Translations under genes and position numbers: made by a program | Notes under the pieces: model-generated | Databases searched by the model: none | The model's input: only the letters and a program-made list of their open reading frames with translations | What the model was told of the DNA's origin: nothing | Shown here: positions 7,620-17,054 of the stretch, in pieces | Layout: each line of letters starts with the position of its first letter | Numbering within the stretch: the first letter of the stretch is position 1 | Source: GCA-2725625 sp964574215 | GTDB taxonomy: Bacteria > Pseudomonadota > Alphaproteobacteria > Rhodospirillales > UBA2165 | Direction of reading: 5' to 3' | NCBI GenBank assembly: GCA_964574215.1 | Contig: CAZNLR010000014.1 | Span: 1 to 64,000, forward strand | Length of the DNA: 64,000 nucleotides

Positions 7620-8966
7620 ATGACAAATTTAGCAAAAAAGTACGACCTCAAAGTCCCGCGCTACACCAGCTATCCGACGGCGCCGCATTTTTCCGAAGCC
7701 GTTGACGGCGAAACTTACGGAAATTGGCTGGCGGAACTCGATCCGTCGCAAGCGCTTTCCCTATATTTTCATATTCCATTCTGCGACGAGATGTGCTGGT
7801 TCTGCGGCTGCTATACCAAAATAGTCGCCCGCTACGATCCCATCGCCGCCTATATGGACACCCTCTTGAAAGAGGTTGACCTGGTGGCCGATGCCTTACC
7901 CGGCACCTACCAGGCGCGTCACCTTCATTGGGGCGGCGGCAGCCCGACCATGCTGAGGCCCGAAGATTGGCGGCAATTGATCGACCGCTTGCGCAGCCGG
8001 TTCGATGTGACAGACGACGCGGAAATTGCCGTCGAACTGGACCCCAGGGAAACCACGGAAGAATACGTTAAGGGTTTGGCGGATGCGGGCGTCAACCGGG
8101 CCAGCATCGGTGTTCAGGATTTCAACGATGAAGTCCAGCAGGCCATCAACCGTATCCAGCCGTTCGATGTCACCAAGCGGGTGATTGGTTGGTTGCGTCA
8201 GCACGGCGTCACCGGCATCAATATGGATTTAATGTACGGCTTGCCCTACCAGACCACCGAACGGGTTCTCGACATGGTGGACAAAGCAGTCTCCCTGGAA
8301 CCGCGGCGGATAGCGATTTTCGGTTATGCCCATGTGCCCTGGATGAAAGAACATCAGAAAATGATCAAGGAGGAGACCCTGCCCGGCGTAGAGGAGCGTT
8401 GGGAACAATCCGAGACCGCATCGGAACGCCTGGAGGAATTGGGCTATATCCGTATCGGCTTCGACCATTTCGCCCGGCCTGACGACAGCCTGGCGACAGC
8501 GCTAAACGGCGGTTCATTGCACCGCAATTTTCAGGGTTATACGGCAGACAAAGCGGCGACCCTCATCGGCTTTGGCGCTTCGGCAATCGGCTCTCTTCCC
8601 CAGGGATACGTTCAGAACTTCCTGCCCATGAAGCAATATACGGATCTGGTAGACGCCGGGACGCTGCCCACTGCCAAAGGGATCGCCACCGGGTCGGAGG
8701 ATATATTACGCCGCGAGATCATTGAACGGCTGATGTGCGACATGGAAGTGGATCTGGAGGAAATATGTGCTCATCACCAGGCCGACGCCGGCCAATTCGG
8801 TAATGAACTCAGCCGCCTGTCGCCTTACGTGGAAGATGACATCTGCCGCATCGATGGTTCCCGAATTTCCATTTCCGAAAATGCCCGCCCCTTTGTCCGT
8901 TTGGTGGCGGCCGCCTTCGACAGTTACCTCAACACCAATGAAGGCCGTCATTCCAGCGCCGTTTAA
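7620..8966 (+). CDS. hemN: Oxygen-independent coproporphyrinogen III oxidase
   Basis: A 448-residue radical-SAM enzyme that converts coproporphyrinogen III to protoporphyrinogen IX without oxygen. It shows the HemN N-terminus (PRYTSYPTAPHF, residues 13-24), the cluster motif HIPFCDEMCWFCGC (Cys55, Cys59, Cys62, with Cys64 as usual for HemN), the GGGSPT motif near residue 105 and the C-terminal HemN domain. The length is typical of true HemN rather than HemW. The ribosome site before ATG is weak. It ends with a four-base overlap of the convergent ELM1-family gene. With hemA at 49016 it supplies heme, relevant to a genome rich in cytochromes. Confidence 0.93.
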   Translation: MTNLAKKYDLKVPRYTSYPTAPHFSEAVDGETYGNWLAELDPSQALSLYFHIPFCDEMCWFCGCYTKIVARYDPIAAYMDTLLKEVDLVADALPGTYQARHLHWGGGSPTMLRPEDWRQLIDRLRSRFDVTDDAEIAVELDPRETTEEYVKGLADAGVNRASIGVQDFNDEVQQAINRIQPFDVTKRVIGWLRQHGVTGINMDLMYGLPYQTTERVLDMVDKAVSLEPRRIAIFGYAHVPWMKEHQKMIKEETLPGVEERWEQSETASERLEELGYIRIGFDHFARPDDSLATALNGGSLHRNFQGYTADKAATLIGFGASAIGSLPQGYVQNFLPMKQYTDLVDAGTLPTAKGIATGSEDILRREIIERLMCDMEVDLEEICAHHQADAGQFGNELSRLSPYVEDDICRIDGSRISISENARPFVRLVAAAFDSYLNTNEGRHSSAV

Positions 8967-9973
8967 AGCGCCAGCCGTTTCCTAATTTCATTGGCGATTT
9001 TTTCCGCCGCATTTAGCGGAACCGACCGCCAGTCAGAGTGGATATCGTCGCCGATAATATCCAAGTTCTTGGCATGACCCTTTTCATAAAGCTCCTGGTG
9101 CAAACGATTGTGCTTGTAGGAAACCGACCCCGGGGGCGCAAATATATATACCGGCTTGCCGGTGGCGCAGGCTTCGGAACACATGGACACGGAATCTCCG
9201 GTAATCACCAAAATGTCCGCGAGGGAAAGTATTCCCAAATAAGGATTTGCTCCTTCATCCCTACCCCAACGATAGAAATAATCCGGCTCCTCGCCCTTAT
9301 CGGCCAACCCTTCCAGAACCGCTTCCGCTGCTTCTCCGGTGCGGGGGCTGGTGGTCATTAACAGGCTGGCTTCCCGCTCGGCCATCAACTCGCCGACGCG
9401 GTGGCCAAGCGCCAGTGCTATGTCGAAGGTAAATTTCCGCCTTTTGGTAGCGCCGCCTACTGCCAAACCGATCTTGGGAGACCGGAAGCCGGCAAATGTC
9501 TCCCGCCATTTGTCGGCTGCTTCGGTAAAAGTCGCCGGCGTAAAGGCATGTGGGGCGCCGGTAAAAACAAACTGGTTTTCCGCTTGCTCATGGGAATCAT
9601 GGTTCGGGACGGCGATAAGATCGAAATCCCTTGCGACACTCATGCCCGGATACATGATTTGAGCGAGGCGGGTGGCGCCTTTGCTTTGGCGCTTAATGTA
9701 TCTGGCAACCGCGCCGGCGCGTCTTCCCGCTGAGATGACGACATCGGGCCACGGTGGGATAAACTGGAATTTGCTGTTTTGCTTCAATCCGGAAAGCGAT
9801 GCACCCACCAAGGCATTCGGCAACTTGCCAAGCGCACCATAGGTCAAATATTTGACCTCATAGGGAAGCCCCAGGGCTTCGGCCACACCCAAACATTGAT
9901 TTGCCGTGCCCGGTCTTTCATCCTTTAAGACCCAGATGACCGGTGCTGGATTTGAGTCCAATTGAGTATTCAC
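8963..9973 (-). CDS. ELM1/GtrOC1-family putative glycosyltransferase-like protein
   Basis: A 336-residue protein of the ELM1 (DUF1022) family, common in Alphaproteobacteria and named for a plant mitochondrial-fission factor. Family landmarks are WVLKDERPGTANQCLGVAEALG (residues 14-35, quoted in part), GRRAGAVARYIK, QIMYPG, and the late ITGDSVSMCSEACATGKPVYI segment resembling a GT-B nucleotide-sugar site. It starts with GTG at 9973. Bacterial function is not settled; a glycosyl-transfer role in the cell envelope is an inference from the fold. It is convergent with hemN, with a four-base overlap. Confidence 0.85.
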   Translation of the reverse strand: MNTQLDSNPAPVIWVLKDERPGTANQCLGVAEALGLPYEVKYLTYGALGKLPNALVGASLSGLKQNSKFQFIPPWPDVVISAGRRAGAVARYIKRQSKGATRLAQIMYPGMSVARDFDLIAVPNHDSHEQAENQFVFTGAPHAFTPATFTEAADKWRETFAGFRSPKIGLAVGGATKRRKFTFDIALALGHRVGELMAEREASLLMTTSPRTGEAAEAVLEGLADKGEEPDYFYRWGRDEGANPYLGILSLADILVITGDSVSMCSEACATGKPVYIFAPPGSVSYKHNRLHQELYEKGHAKNLDIIGDDIHSDWRSVPLNAAEKIANEIRKRLAL

Positions 9974-10119
9974 TGCGATAGGTCGTCCCTCTTTCGCCCA
10001 GACGCTTCCTTTTTGTCACAATTCGTAAAAAGGGAAAAGCCGCCTGGGGCAAAGTTTTTCCTGGAAAATGTGCTGCATAAGACACATGTTTATACTTAGC
10101 ACCTCCAAATAGAAGCAGG

Positions 10120-10449
10120 TTGGTATCTACCGTGTCGTCTGCACAAGCAAAATTCTCCGTCGGACAGTTGGTCCATCACAAACGTTTCGATTACCGCGGC
10201 GTTATTATTGACGTGGACGCCGAATTTCACGGTACGGAAGACTGGTACACCCAAATGGCCACATCCAAGCCCCCCAGGGAAAACCCCTGGTACCATGTGT
10301 TGGTCGACGAGAGCGAGCTGCGCACCTATGTAGCGGAACGCAACTTGGAACCGGACGAAGTCGGCGGACCGGTCAAGCACTCCGAGGTGGGTCTATATTT
10401 CTCCGATCTTACCGAATCTGGCTACGTAAGCCGGAAAAAAGGGAATTAA
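10120..10449 (+). CDS. hspQ: HspQ / YccV-like hemimethylated-DNA-binding domain protein
   Basis: A 109-residue protein of the YccV (HspQ) family: KFSVGQLVHHKRFDYRG at the N-terminus, then NPWYHVLVDE and TYVAERNLEPD, as in HspQ. E. coli HspQ binds hemimethylated DNA and modulates Lon proteolysis. The frame opens with TTG at 10120; a GTG at 10132 (giving MSSAQAKFSV) is an equally good choice, and neither has a clear ribosome site. Its stop overlaps the stop of the convergent sulfotransferase gene. Confidence 0.9.
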   Translation: MVSTVSSAQAKFSVGQLVHHKRFDYRGVIIDVDAEFHGTEDWYTQMATSKPPRENPWYHVLVDESELRTYVAERNLEPDEVGGPVKHSEVGLYFSDLTESGYVSRKKGN

Positions 10450-12452
10450 ACGAGTTCCGCGCTGCTCAATTCCTCAATCATCGGTGATAGCCTACTTTCA
10501 AATATTTTCCATCGAGCCACCGATTGGGAGTGAACCGGTTGGCGCACTTGCCATTTCGATGCCGTTTTTACCATTCCCTTCGAATTTTGAAACTGAAGGC
10601 AGGCTTCCTCCCATTCCATGCCAATGAAATCGATAATTTTTCTACTCTGCCCCTCCTGGTCGGCGACTAGTTTTTCATAGTCGACTTCATATATATCTAA
10701 AGGTAGAACCTCTCTCCAATGGTCCATGATTGCACAGTAAGATTTTAAATAATGTCCGATATCGGCGAGCTCCCAACTCCACGGATGAGCAGCATCAAAC
10801 CTTTGCAAAAAGCATGACAGACCAATATCACGAAGGTCCCGTCGGCAATGTATTATTCTAGCGTTTGGAAATAGAACGGCTATGAAGCCCATGAACACAA
10901 AATTGAAAGGCATCTTGTCGATGACCCGCGGAGCGTCCGGCGACAAGGCGTTCAATTTGTCCAAATATTTTTCTGCATAAGGAATCAGATCGTTTCCGGA
11001 CAGATCTTCAATGACTTCTGGAAATAAATTTTCATAGCCGTTCGACCCGACGATGTCTCCGATCAAATCTTCTATATCATCGAGTTCTCCGCCAGTTTCG
11101 ATTTTACTGTGGGCGGCGGCGATCCTTTCCACCAAAGTCGTGCCGGAACGTGGCATCCCGAGAACAAACACCGGCTTGGCGCTTGAAGTCACCGGCGAAG
11201 TGAATTTAGAAAATAAATCAACGCTAAATGTTTTCTTAATTCGGCTGACAAACTTTTCTTGATAGGCCCGATTATAGGTGTCGCCTTGGGAATCGATATC
11301 CCGTTTGCGGGCGGCGTTACCGAGTTCGAAATGATCAAAAGAATTAGCGATTTCACTTTTTCGTTCCAGTTGAAACCCAAGCGTAAAATGAAGCTTTGAC
11401 CGCTGGTCTTCGCTTAGATCACTATCCCGCGTCATATCGAGAAGTGTCTTCAAAACATAATCGTCGAATTCTACTTTTTCCGAATTTCCTAAGGCATAAT
11501 AGGCATCGATACAGTTGGGATCGATTTCTATGGCCCGCCACAAAATGGCTTCCGCATTTTTCCTGTCGCCCAATTCTGAATAAGTCAGCCCCAACCCCAC
11601 GCAAGCTTCAGTGTAATTCGGGTCTATTCTTAGAGCTTCCTCGTAGCTGACAATCGCTTGATCAGGTTTGAAGTCATAGGCATACACGGCGGCCAAATTA
11701 CATCTGACTTGGGCGTTGTCAGGCTGTTTCTGGGCAACCTTTGACAATGTTTCCTGAGCACCGTCATAATCTTTCTTTTTGGTTAGAATATTCCCGAGGG
11801 TTTCCAAAAACGGAACGTGATCAGGCTGAATACGCAATGCATCTCGGCAAGCCTTTTCAGCATCATTGATATGCCCGCTAGAAAATAACGCCGAACTCAA
11901 ATTCGCCAAAACCATCGCCGAATTGGGATCTAGGCCAAGGGCCGCTTGAAACTCAGAGACAGCTTCTTCGAAGCAACCCACGGATGCCAACAAAGTGCCG
12001 AGATTATTTCGTATATCTCCGTTGGAAGCGTCTAGATCTAATCCTCGGCGGTAGGCATCTTCGGCTTGTTGAATTTTCTCCTGCTGTGCCTGCGCAAAAC
12101 CAAGATAATTGTAATAATCGGCACTTCCCGAATTCAGAGCAAGCGCCTTTTCAGCCGCTGCCTCGGCTTCCGGCCACATCTGCTCTGCGTTCAATATAAG
12201 CGACAAATTTCCGTGATAAACCGGGTTACCGTTATTCACCGCAATGGCGCGTTTTATCATGTTTATTGCCGGCCCATTGTGCCCGGATTGGTGAGCGATC
12301 AGGCCAAGAAGATGTAAGGCATCAGGTTGATTGGGGTCCAGACTAAGCGCCTGCCGATATAAATCCTCGGCCTCCGCAATTCGGCCTGTTTGATGGGCGC
12401 CAATTGCACGTTGCAGTAATTGGCCAACTTTTTGTTTTTCATCCTGATTCAT
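10446..12452 (-). CDS. TPR-repeat sulfotransferase
   Basis: A 668-residue fusion. Residues about 5-330 hold eight or more tetratricopeptide repeats (recurring A-x2-LYRQAL, LGLxAHQSG, AL-P-N). Residues about 430-660 hold a sulfotransferase domain with the 5'-phosphosulfate loop LGMPRSGTTLVERI and the 3'-phosphate region NARIIHCRRDLRDIGLSCF. Such enzymes transfer sulfate from PAPS. The acceptor is unknown; TPRs suggest a protein or peptide substrate or partner. It has no signal peptide. It lies 75 bases downstream of a paralog of the same architecture, so the pair arose by tandem duplication and is probably co-transcribed. Confidence 0.9.
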   Translation of the reverse strand: MNQDEKQKVGQLLQRAIGAHQTGRIAEAEDLYRQALSLDPNQPDALHLLGLIAHQSGHNGPAINMIKRAIAVNNGNPVYHGNLSLILNAEQMWPEAEAAAEKALALNSGSADYYNYLGFAQAQQEKIQQAEDAYRRGLDLDASNGDIRNNLGTLLASVGCFEEAVSEFQAALGLDPNSAMVLANLSSALFSSGHINDAEKACRDALRIQPDHVPFLETLGNILTKKKDYDGAQETLSKVAQKQPDNAQVRCNLAAVYAYDFKPDQAIVSYEEALRIDPNYTEACVGLGLTYSELGDRKNAEAILWRAIEIDPNCIDAYYALGNSEKVEFDDYVLKTLLDMTRDSDLSEDQRSKLHFTLGFQLERKSEIANSFDHFELGNAARKRDIDSQGDTYNRAYQEKFVSRIKKTFSVDLFSKFTSPVTSSAKPVFVLGMPRSGTTLVERIAAAHSKIETGGELDDIEDLIGDIVGSNGYENLFPEVIEDLSGNDLIPYAEKYLDKLNALSPDAPRVIDKMPFNFVFMGFIAVLFPNARIIHCRRDLRDIGLSCFLQRFDAAHPWSWELADIGHYLKSYCAIMDHWREVLPLDIYEVDYEKLVADQEGQSRKIIDFIGMEWEEACLQFQNSKGMVKTASKWQVRQPVHSQSVARWKIFESRLSPMIEELSSAELV

Positions 12453-12527
12453 AGAGCCAAAGGCCTCGGAATAATTTTACCCGAGGCTTTTTAGGAGCCA
12501 AATGGCAGGTTTGGCAATAGATGAGTT

Positions 12528-14546
12528 CTAGGACGTGGCCGCTGGAGCTATATTCCTGCCCAGCACATCGATCAATGGCTGCAACTGTTTTTCGTAAGGT
12601 TTCCAGCGGGCGACCGACTTGTTGTAGACCGGCTGCCGCACCTGCCATTTGGAGGCCGTGCGCACCGCGCCGCCGGACCTGTGGAAATCGAGGCACACCG
12701 GGTCCCAACCCAAACCGATATGAGCGATGATCTTTTTCGTCCAGTTTTCCTGATCGGCCACCAGTTTTTCGTAATCCAGTTCCAGAATCGCGTCCGGCAT
12801 GACGTCGATCCAATGATCCATGAGGTCCCGGCAACCGTTTAAAAAATGGCCGATATGAGTGAGATCGCAGGTCCATGGGTGGGACTGGACAAAATTCTGG
12901 AAATAACAGGAGAGACCCGTATCCAACGGATGGCGCCGGCAATAGATAATTTTCGCCTTCGGGAACATAAAACGGATCAGACCGAGATACAGCAGGTTAA
13001 AGGGCATTTTGTCGACGATTCGTGCCGCGCCGTTGCCGAGCTTATCGATCTGATTCAGATGATCACTGGCCAGACTCTGGACTTCCTTCAATGACAAGAG
13101 TTCGACTCCATCGGGAAAACGGCTTCCCTCTTCTGCCAGATTTTGCGCGATTTTCATAACTTCCGCACGTTCGCCGATGCCTGTTGCTTGCGGATGAGAG
13201 GCGATGATTTGCTCGACCAAGGTCGTGCCCGAGCGGGGCAAACCGACGATAAAGACCAATTGTTCCGTTTCGATCCCCCAATCCTGGTGTCCGGCGAAAT
13301 ATTCGGCTGTGAAAAATTCCTTGATAGTAGAAATTTGGTCGAAGAAGTCCCGAGGGTTAAATTCCTGTCCCGACTCTCCCAAAGCCATGGCCCGAAACTT
13401 GTTTCCCTGCCGATAATAGGTAAACGCCCTATCCGGATCGTCTTTTTTCTCCCATTGCATACCTAGAATAAACTGCGCCTTGGTCATTTGATCCGCGGTC
13501 AAGGAGGGCTGATGGGTCAGCTTTTCCAAAAGTTCAAGAGTATCGTCGTCAAACTCCTCTTTCCCGGACGTCGCCAAAGCGTAATAGGCATCAATATTCT
13601 CCGGGTCGTATTTGATGGCCATTTTGAAGCCTGTGACGGCTTCTTCCAGTTGCCCAGTCTCGGACAACACCATACCCAAATTGAGATGAGCATGGGGTGA
13701 TTGGGGATTGATATCCAAAGCCCGGCGGAAAAGTTCCAAGGCCTCTTCGAAACGCTGGCGGACGCTGTAGACCGACCCCAAATTGGATATTGCCTGATTG
13801 TGATCAGGCTGAACGGTGAGCAAACGTTGAAACGCTTCCTCGGCGCCGTCCAGATCGTTTATACCGGAGCGGGCGACACCCAGGCTCAACAGCGCCGCCA
13901 CATTATTCGGCTGCAGGGCCAGAGCCTGCTCGCAAATGACTATCGACTCCTGCGGCTTTCCCTGGGCAGACAATGCCGATGCCAGATTGGTATAAGCCAG
14001 CACGAAATTCTGATCGGCGTCGATAGCCTGACGGAAAACAGCCGCCGCATTGACGGCCTCACCCAACTGCATATAAAGCAGACCCAAATTGTTGTAGGCA
14101 GCGGCGTTCTTTCGGTCGCTGCGGACAGCGCGGCAGTAGGCTTCTTCCGCAGCGTCGAACTGATTTTGCCCGGTCAGGGCCCGGCCCAAATTGTTGTAAG
14201 CCTCCGAATGATCGGTCTGGATGTCCAGGGCGGCCCGGCAAGCGTCTTCGGCTTCCTGCCAATTCAACAGCGCATTGTGAACGATGGCCAGATTGACCCG
14301 GATACTGACCTCATCCGGCTTGGCCTTGGCCGCCTTGATGATCAATTTAACGGCGGCATCGTTTCGGCCATTTTGATGAGCCAGCAATCCCAACAGATGA
14401 AGCGCATCGCCATGGTTGGGATGGGTCTTCAGGATACGCCGGTAGATCTTTTCGGCCTTTTCGAAATTGCCGGTTTGGTGGGCATCGAACGCCTTGGCGA
14501 GAAAATAGTCGGCTTTTTGAACGGCGCTAGCTGTCATCGTATTCAT
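12528..14546 (-). CDS. TPR-repeat sulfotransferase, paralog
   Basis: A 672-residue protein with the same design as its downstream neighbour: TPR repeats over residues about 12-330 (LGLLAHQNGRNDAA, AYNNLGRAL, LLYMQLGEAVNAA) and a sulfotransferase domain with VGLPRSGTTLVEQIIASHP and KAKIIYCRRHPLDTGLSCYF. The C-terminal TASKWQVRQPVYNKSVARW block is nearly identical between the two proteins. I chose ATG 14546 (GGTGAG five bases upstream) over GTG 14552. It is divergent from pyrE. Function is PAPS-dependent sulfation of an unknown acceptor, inferred from the domain. Confidence 0.9.
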   Translation of the reverse strand: MNTMTASAVQKADYFLAKAFDAHQTGNFEKAEKIYRRILKTHPNHGDALHLLGLLAHQNGRNDAAVKLIIKAAKAKPDEVSIRVNLAIVHNALLNWQEAEDACRAALDIQTDHSEAYNNLGRALTGQNQFDAAEEAYCRAVRSDRKNAAAYNNLGLLYMQLGEAVNAAAVFRQAIDADQNFVLAYTNLASALSAQGKPQESIVICEQALALQPNNVAALLSLGVARSGINDLDGAEEAFQRLLTVQPDHNQAISNLGSVYSVRQRFEEALELFRRALDINPQSPHAHLNLGMVLSETGQLEEAVTGFKMAIKYDPENIDAYYALATSGKEEFDDDTLELLEKLTHQPSLTADQMTKAQFILGMQWEKKDDPDRAFTYYRQGNKFRAMALGESGQEFNPRDFFDQISTIKEFFTAEYFAGHQDWGIETEQLVFIVGLPRSGTTLVEQIIASHPQATGIGERAEVMKIAQNLAEEGSRFPDGVELLSLKEVQSLASDHLNQIDKLGNGAARIVDKMPFNLLYLGLIRFMFPKAKIIYCRRHPLDTGLSCYFQNFVQSHPWTCDLTHIGHFLNGCRDLMDHWIDVMPDAILELDYEKLVADQENWTKKIIAHIGLGWDPVCLDFHRSGGAVRTASKWQVRQPVYNKSVARWKPYEKQLQPLIDVLGRNIAPAATS

Positions 14547-14634
14547 TAACACTCACCACGGTGATCCGGGTAATTGCATTCGTCCCGAATCTTATCTAAA
14601 CATTTGTCCTAGAATGCACGATTAGAGGTAACAA

Positions 14635-15324
14635 ATGCTTAACGACGAGCGATCTCCCGAACAGCTGGCCGCCGGGGCCGAAACAGCCAAAATTCTCTTG
14701 GATATCAAGGCCGTGAACTTTCGGCCCAAAGAGCCCTATACCCTGACCGCCGGTTGGGCCAGTCCAGTCTATATCGACTGCCGGTGGGTGATTTCCTTTC
14801 TGGAGGAACGGCGGCGTATTATGGAGTTGGGCGCGGAAATGATGCGCCGGGACACCGATATGGACGCCCTGGATATGGTGGCGGGCGGCGAAACGGCGGG
14901 CATTCCTTACGGCGCCTGGATGTCGGAATCCCTATCCAAACCCATGCTGTATATCCGTAAGAAACCCAAAGGTTTCGGACGCAATGCCCAGATCGAGGGC
15001 GATATGCCGGAAGGCGCCAAAGTTCTGTTGGTCGAAGACCTGGCCACCGACGGCGGCAGCAAGATAAACTTCGTCGACGCCATCCGGGGGAGCGGCGGTG
15101 AGGTCAGCGATATTTTCGTCGTCTTTTATTACAGCGCCTTTCCCGGCGCCGAAGAAACCATGGAGCAAGCCAAGGTCAAGCTCCACTATCTGGCGAACTG
15201 GTGGGATGTCCTGGAACAGGCGGAAAAAGGCCAGTATTTTTCAGCCGACGATATCGCCGGCGTCCGAGATTTCCTGAGCGATCCGTTGGGCTGGTCGGCG
15301 GCGCATGGGGGGCGGGCTGCGTAG
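14635..15324 (+). CDS. pyrE: Orotate phosphoribosyltransferase
   Basis: A 229-residue enzyme that joins orotate and PRPP to form OMP in pyrimidine synthesis. The PRPP-binding loop VLLVEDLATDGGSK lies at residues about 128-141, and the substrate part includes FRPKEPYTLTAGWASPVYIDCR and YIRKKPKGFGRNAQIEG. Length and sequence type match the alphaproteobacterial PyrE group. ATG has GAGG six bases before it. It stands alone, divergent from the sulfotransferases and convergent with the NDH-2-like gene 14 bases away. Confidence 0.93.
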   Translation: MLNDERSPEQLAAGAETAKILLDIKAVNFRPKEPYTLTAGWASPVYIDCRWVISFLEERRRIMELGAEMMRRDTDMDALDMVAGGETAGIPYGAWMSESLSKPMLYIRKKPKGFGRNAQIEGDMPEGAKVLLVEDLATDGGSKINFVDAIRGSGGEVSDIFVVFYYSAFPGAEETMEQAKVKLHYLANWWDVLEQAEKGQYFSADDIAGVRDFLSDPLGWSAAHGGRAA

Positions 15325-15338
15325 GATATAGTCTGCCT

Positions 15339-16532
15339 CTAGACTTCTGGTTTCGCTGCCGCCAGTACAGCATCGCGGTCGGGCTCCGGCGGATAGATCA
15401 GTTTTTCCACGATCATCCGCTTGGTTTCTTTGGCCTCGGCGCCGGTTTTCTGAACGCTGCGTTCCCAACCGGATGTCAGCACGGCGCCTGCATTACCCAA
15501 ATCGATGCAGGTCACATAGTCGGGTTGCCGATAGGAACGCATTTCCAGTCCCAGCAATTCATGGGCGGCGTTGTAACCGGCGGCGCGCCCCATGCGTGAA
15601 GCGTGCTGGCACGACATTAAAGCGAGGTGTTCGTCGTCCACATAGGCGCTGGCGATATCCCCCGCCGCGTAGATATGATCCAGGCCTTGCACCTGCAACC
15701 GGTCGTCTACCGGCAGGCGGCCCATGTCATCCAACTCGACAGATAATTTTTTTGCCAAAGAACTCCCGGTTATCCCGGTGGTAAAGATGGTCGTCGATGT
15801 ATCAATGACTTCACCGTCACTAAGTTCAATCCGGTCGGGGTCAACGTGAGTTACGGTGACGCCGAGGAGCACCTCCACGTCGGCCTGGCGCAGGGCGTCT
15901 TCGATGACAGGACGCGGCTCGTCGCCCAGTTCCGGTGCAACGAACTCGGCTCGTTCGATAAGAATAACCCTTACTTGATCCGCGACATCGGCGCGGCCAT
16001 GGGCGGCAAGCCGGCTTCTCATTTCCGTCACCAGTTCAACCCCCGACATGCCGGAGCCGACAACGACAATTGTTTCCTTTCCGCTGTCGGCTTGGCGATT
16101 GGCCATTAATTTATTCAAATGATCGTCAAGGGCCAACGCCCCTTCGAGGTTATCAATGTTCCAAGTGTTATCCGGAAATCCTTTGATCGGCAACGGCTTG
16201 AGTTCGCTCCCGGCCGCGACGATCAAGCGGTCGTATCCAAGAGTTTCATTATTTCCTTCAGGCGTCGTGAATTTTACTTCTCTGGAATCAGGATCGACAG
16301 ATTCTGCCTCGCCTAGGAATAAGTCCACATCCACAGCGTTTAGTACCGGTTTGATGTCGACACGCATCTGAATTGGATTGTCTTCATAGAGACGGGGCCG
16401 GTGGGTCAAATAATTGTCGCGGGACGCCAATGTCACGATTATGTCCTCACCGCTTTCGATAACTTCGTGCGCGGCCGTTAAGGCTGCCCACAATCCGGCA
16501 TATCCGCCGCCGACAATCAGAATATTTCTCAT
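15339..16532 (-). CDS. NDH-2-like FAD-dependent NAD(P)H oxidoreductase
   Basis: A 397-residue pyridine-nucleotide-disulfide-type flavoprotein. It has an N-terminal FAD Rossmann motif (ILIVGGGYAGLWAA, residues 4-17), an NAD(P)H-binding motif IVVVGSGMSGVEL near residue 157 and the late FAD motif HIYAAGDIAS. This fits type II NADH dehydrogenases and sulfide:quinone-like relatives. The paired cysteines of SQR were not seen, so NDH-2-like is the safer call. Its ATG overlaps the stop of the Rrf2 regulator gene (ATGA), showing translational coupling and a regulator-target pair. Confidence 0.83.
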   Translation of the reverse strand: MRNILIVGGGYAGLWAALTAAHEVIESGEDIIVTLASRDNYLTHRPRLYEDNPIQMRVDIKPVLNAVDVDLFLGEAESVDPDSREVKFTTPEGNNETLGYDRLIVAAGSELKPLPIKGFPDNTWNIDNLEGALALDDHLNKLMANRQADSGKETIVVVGSGMSGVELVTEMRSRLAAHGRADVADQVRVILIERAEFVAPELGDEPRPVIEDALRQADVEVLLGVTVTHVDPDRIELSDGEVIDTSTTIFTTGITGSSLAKKLSVELDDMGRLPVDDRLQVQGLDHIYAAGDIASAYVDDEHLALMSCQHASRMGRAAGYNAAHELLGLEMRSYRQPDYVTCIDLGNAGAVLTSGWERSVQKTGAEAKETKRMIVEKLIYPPEPDRDAVLAAAKPEV

Positions 16533-17053
16533 TGCTTACCCCTTGACCTCCTCAGTGACTGGCGGTCGTCAAACCAGTCCTTCGTTTCCTGTGAAAATTT
16601 GGCTGGAATTTTCTTCGCCGCCGTTCCGGCCAAACTCGCCAGGGTATGACTATCGAGAATGGCGCGCATTCCCCGGTCGGCTTCGTTCATTACCGCGTGA
16701 ATGCTGCAAACACCCTGGGTCGCCCGCGCCGGCGGTTTATTGCCGTAAAGAATGCAGTTGGCCCTGATTTCCCTACATTGAAATAAAGGCTTGTCCTCCT
16801 CCAATGCGTCCACCACGTCGAGCACGGATATTTTTCCGGGCGGGTGGGCCAATTGGAATCCGCCATCCGCACCCTCCGTTGACGTAACGATGCCCGCCTT
16901 ATCCAGTTTGGTGAACAATTTGGCGACAAACGACGGAGACACGCCTTGGTACTCAGCCAGATCCCGGCTGCTCGGCAGTCCCTCACCCGACCAATTCACC
17001 AAGTGCAGCAGACAATGCAACCCGTATTCGACACTGCTTCCGTAAAGAGACAT
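16529..17053 (-). CDS. Rrf2-family transcriptional regulator
   Basis: A 174-residue Rrf2-type repressor or activator: an N-terminal winged helix (LYGSSVEYGLHCLLHL, then SSRDLAEYQGVSPSFVAKLFTKL as the recognition region), an ADGGFQLA wing at residues about 64-71, and three cysteines CREIRANC...C near residues 96-120 in the position where family members such as NsrR, IscR and RsrR bind an Fe-S cluster. GGAG lies five bases before ATG and inside a long inverted repeat, suggesting self-regulation. It is the first gene of a two-gene unit with the NDH-2-like flavoprotein. The signal sensed (NO, redox or iron) is unknown. Confidence 0.9.
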   Translation of the reverse strand: MSLYGSSVEYGLHCLLHLVNWSGEGLPSSRDLAEYQGVSPSFVAKLFTKLDKAGIVTSTEGADGGFQLAHPPGKISVLDVVDALEEDKPLFQCREIRANCILYGNKPPARATQGVCSIHAVMNEADRGMRAILDSHTLASLAGTAAKKIPAKFSQETKDWFDDRQSLRRSRGKQ

Positions 17054-17054
17054 A

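Noticed and set aside
13701..14549. Plus-strand open frame of 282 codons opposite the TPR-sulfotransferase
   Set aside because: It is antisense to a repeat-rich gene, whose codon periodicity keeps the opposite frame open; no ribosome site or family motif.
15339..16532. Sulfide:quinone oxidoreductase reading of the flavoprotein, to link it to the sulfur operon
   Set aside because: The catalytic cysteine set of SQR was not seen and the Rrf2 pairing fits an NDH-2-like enzyme better.
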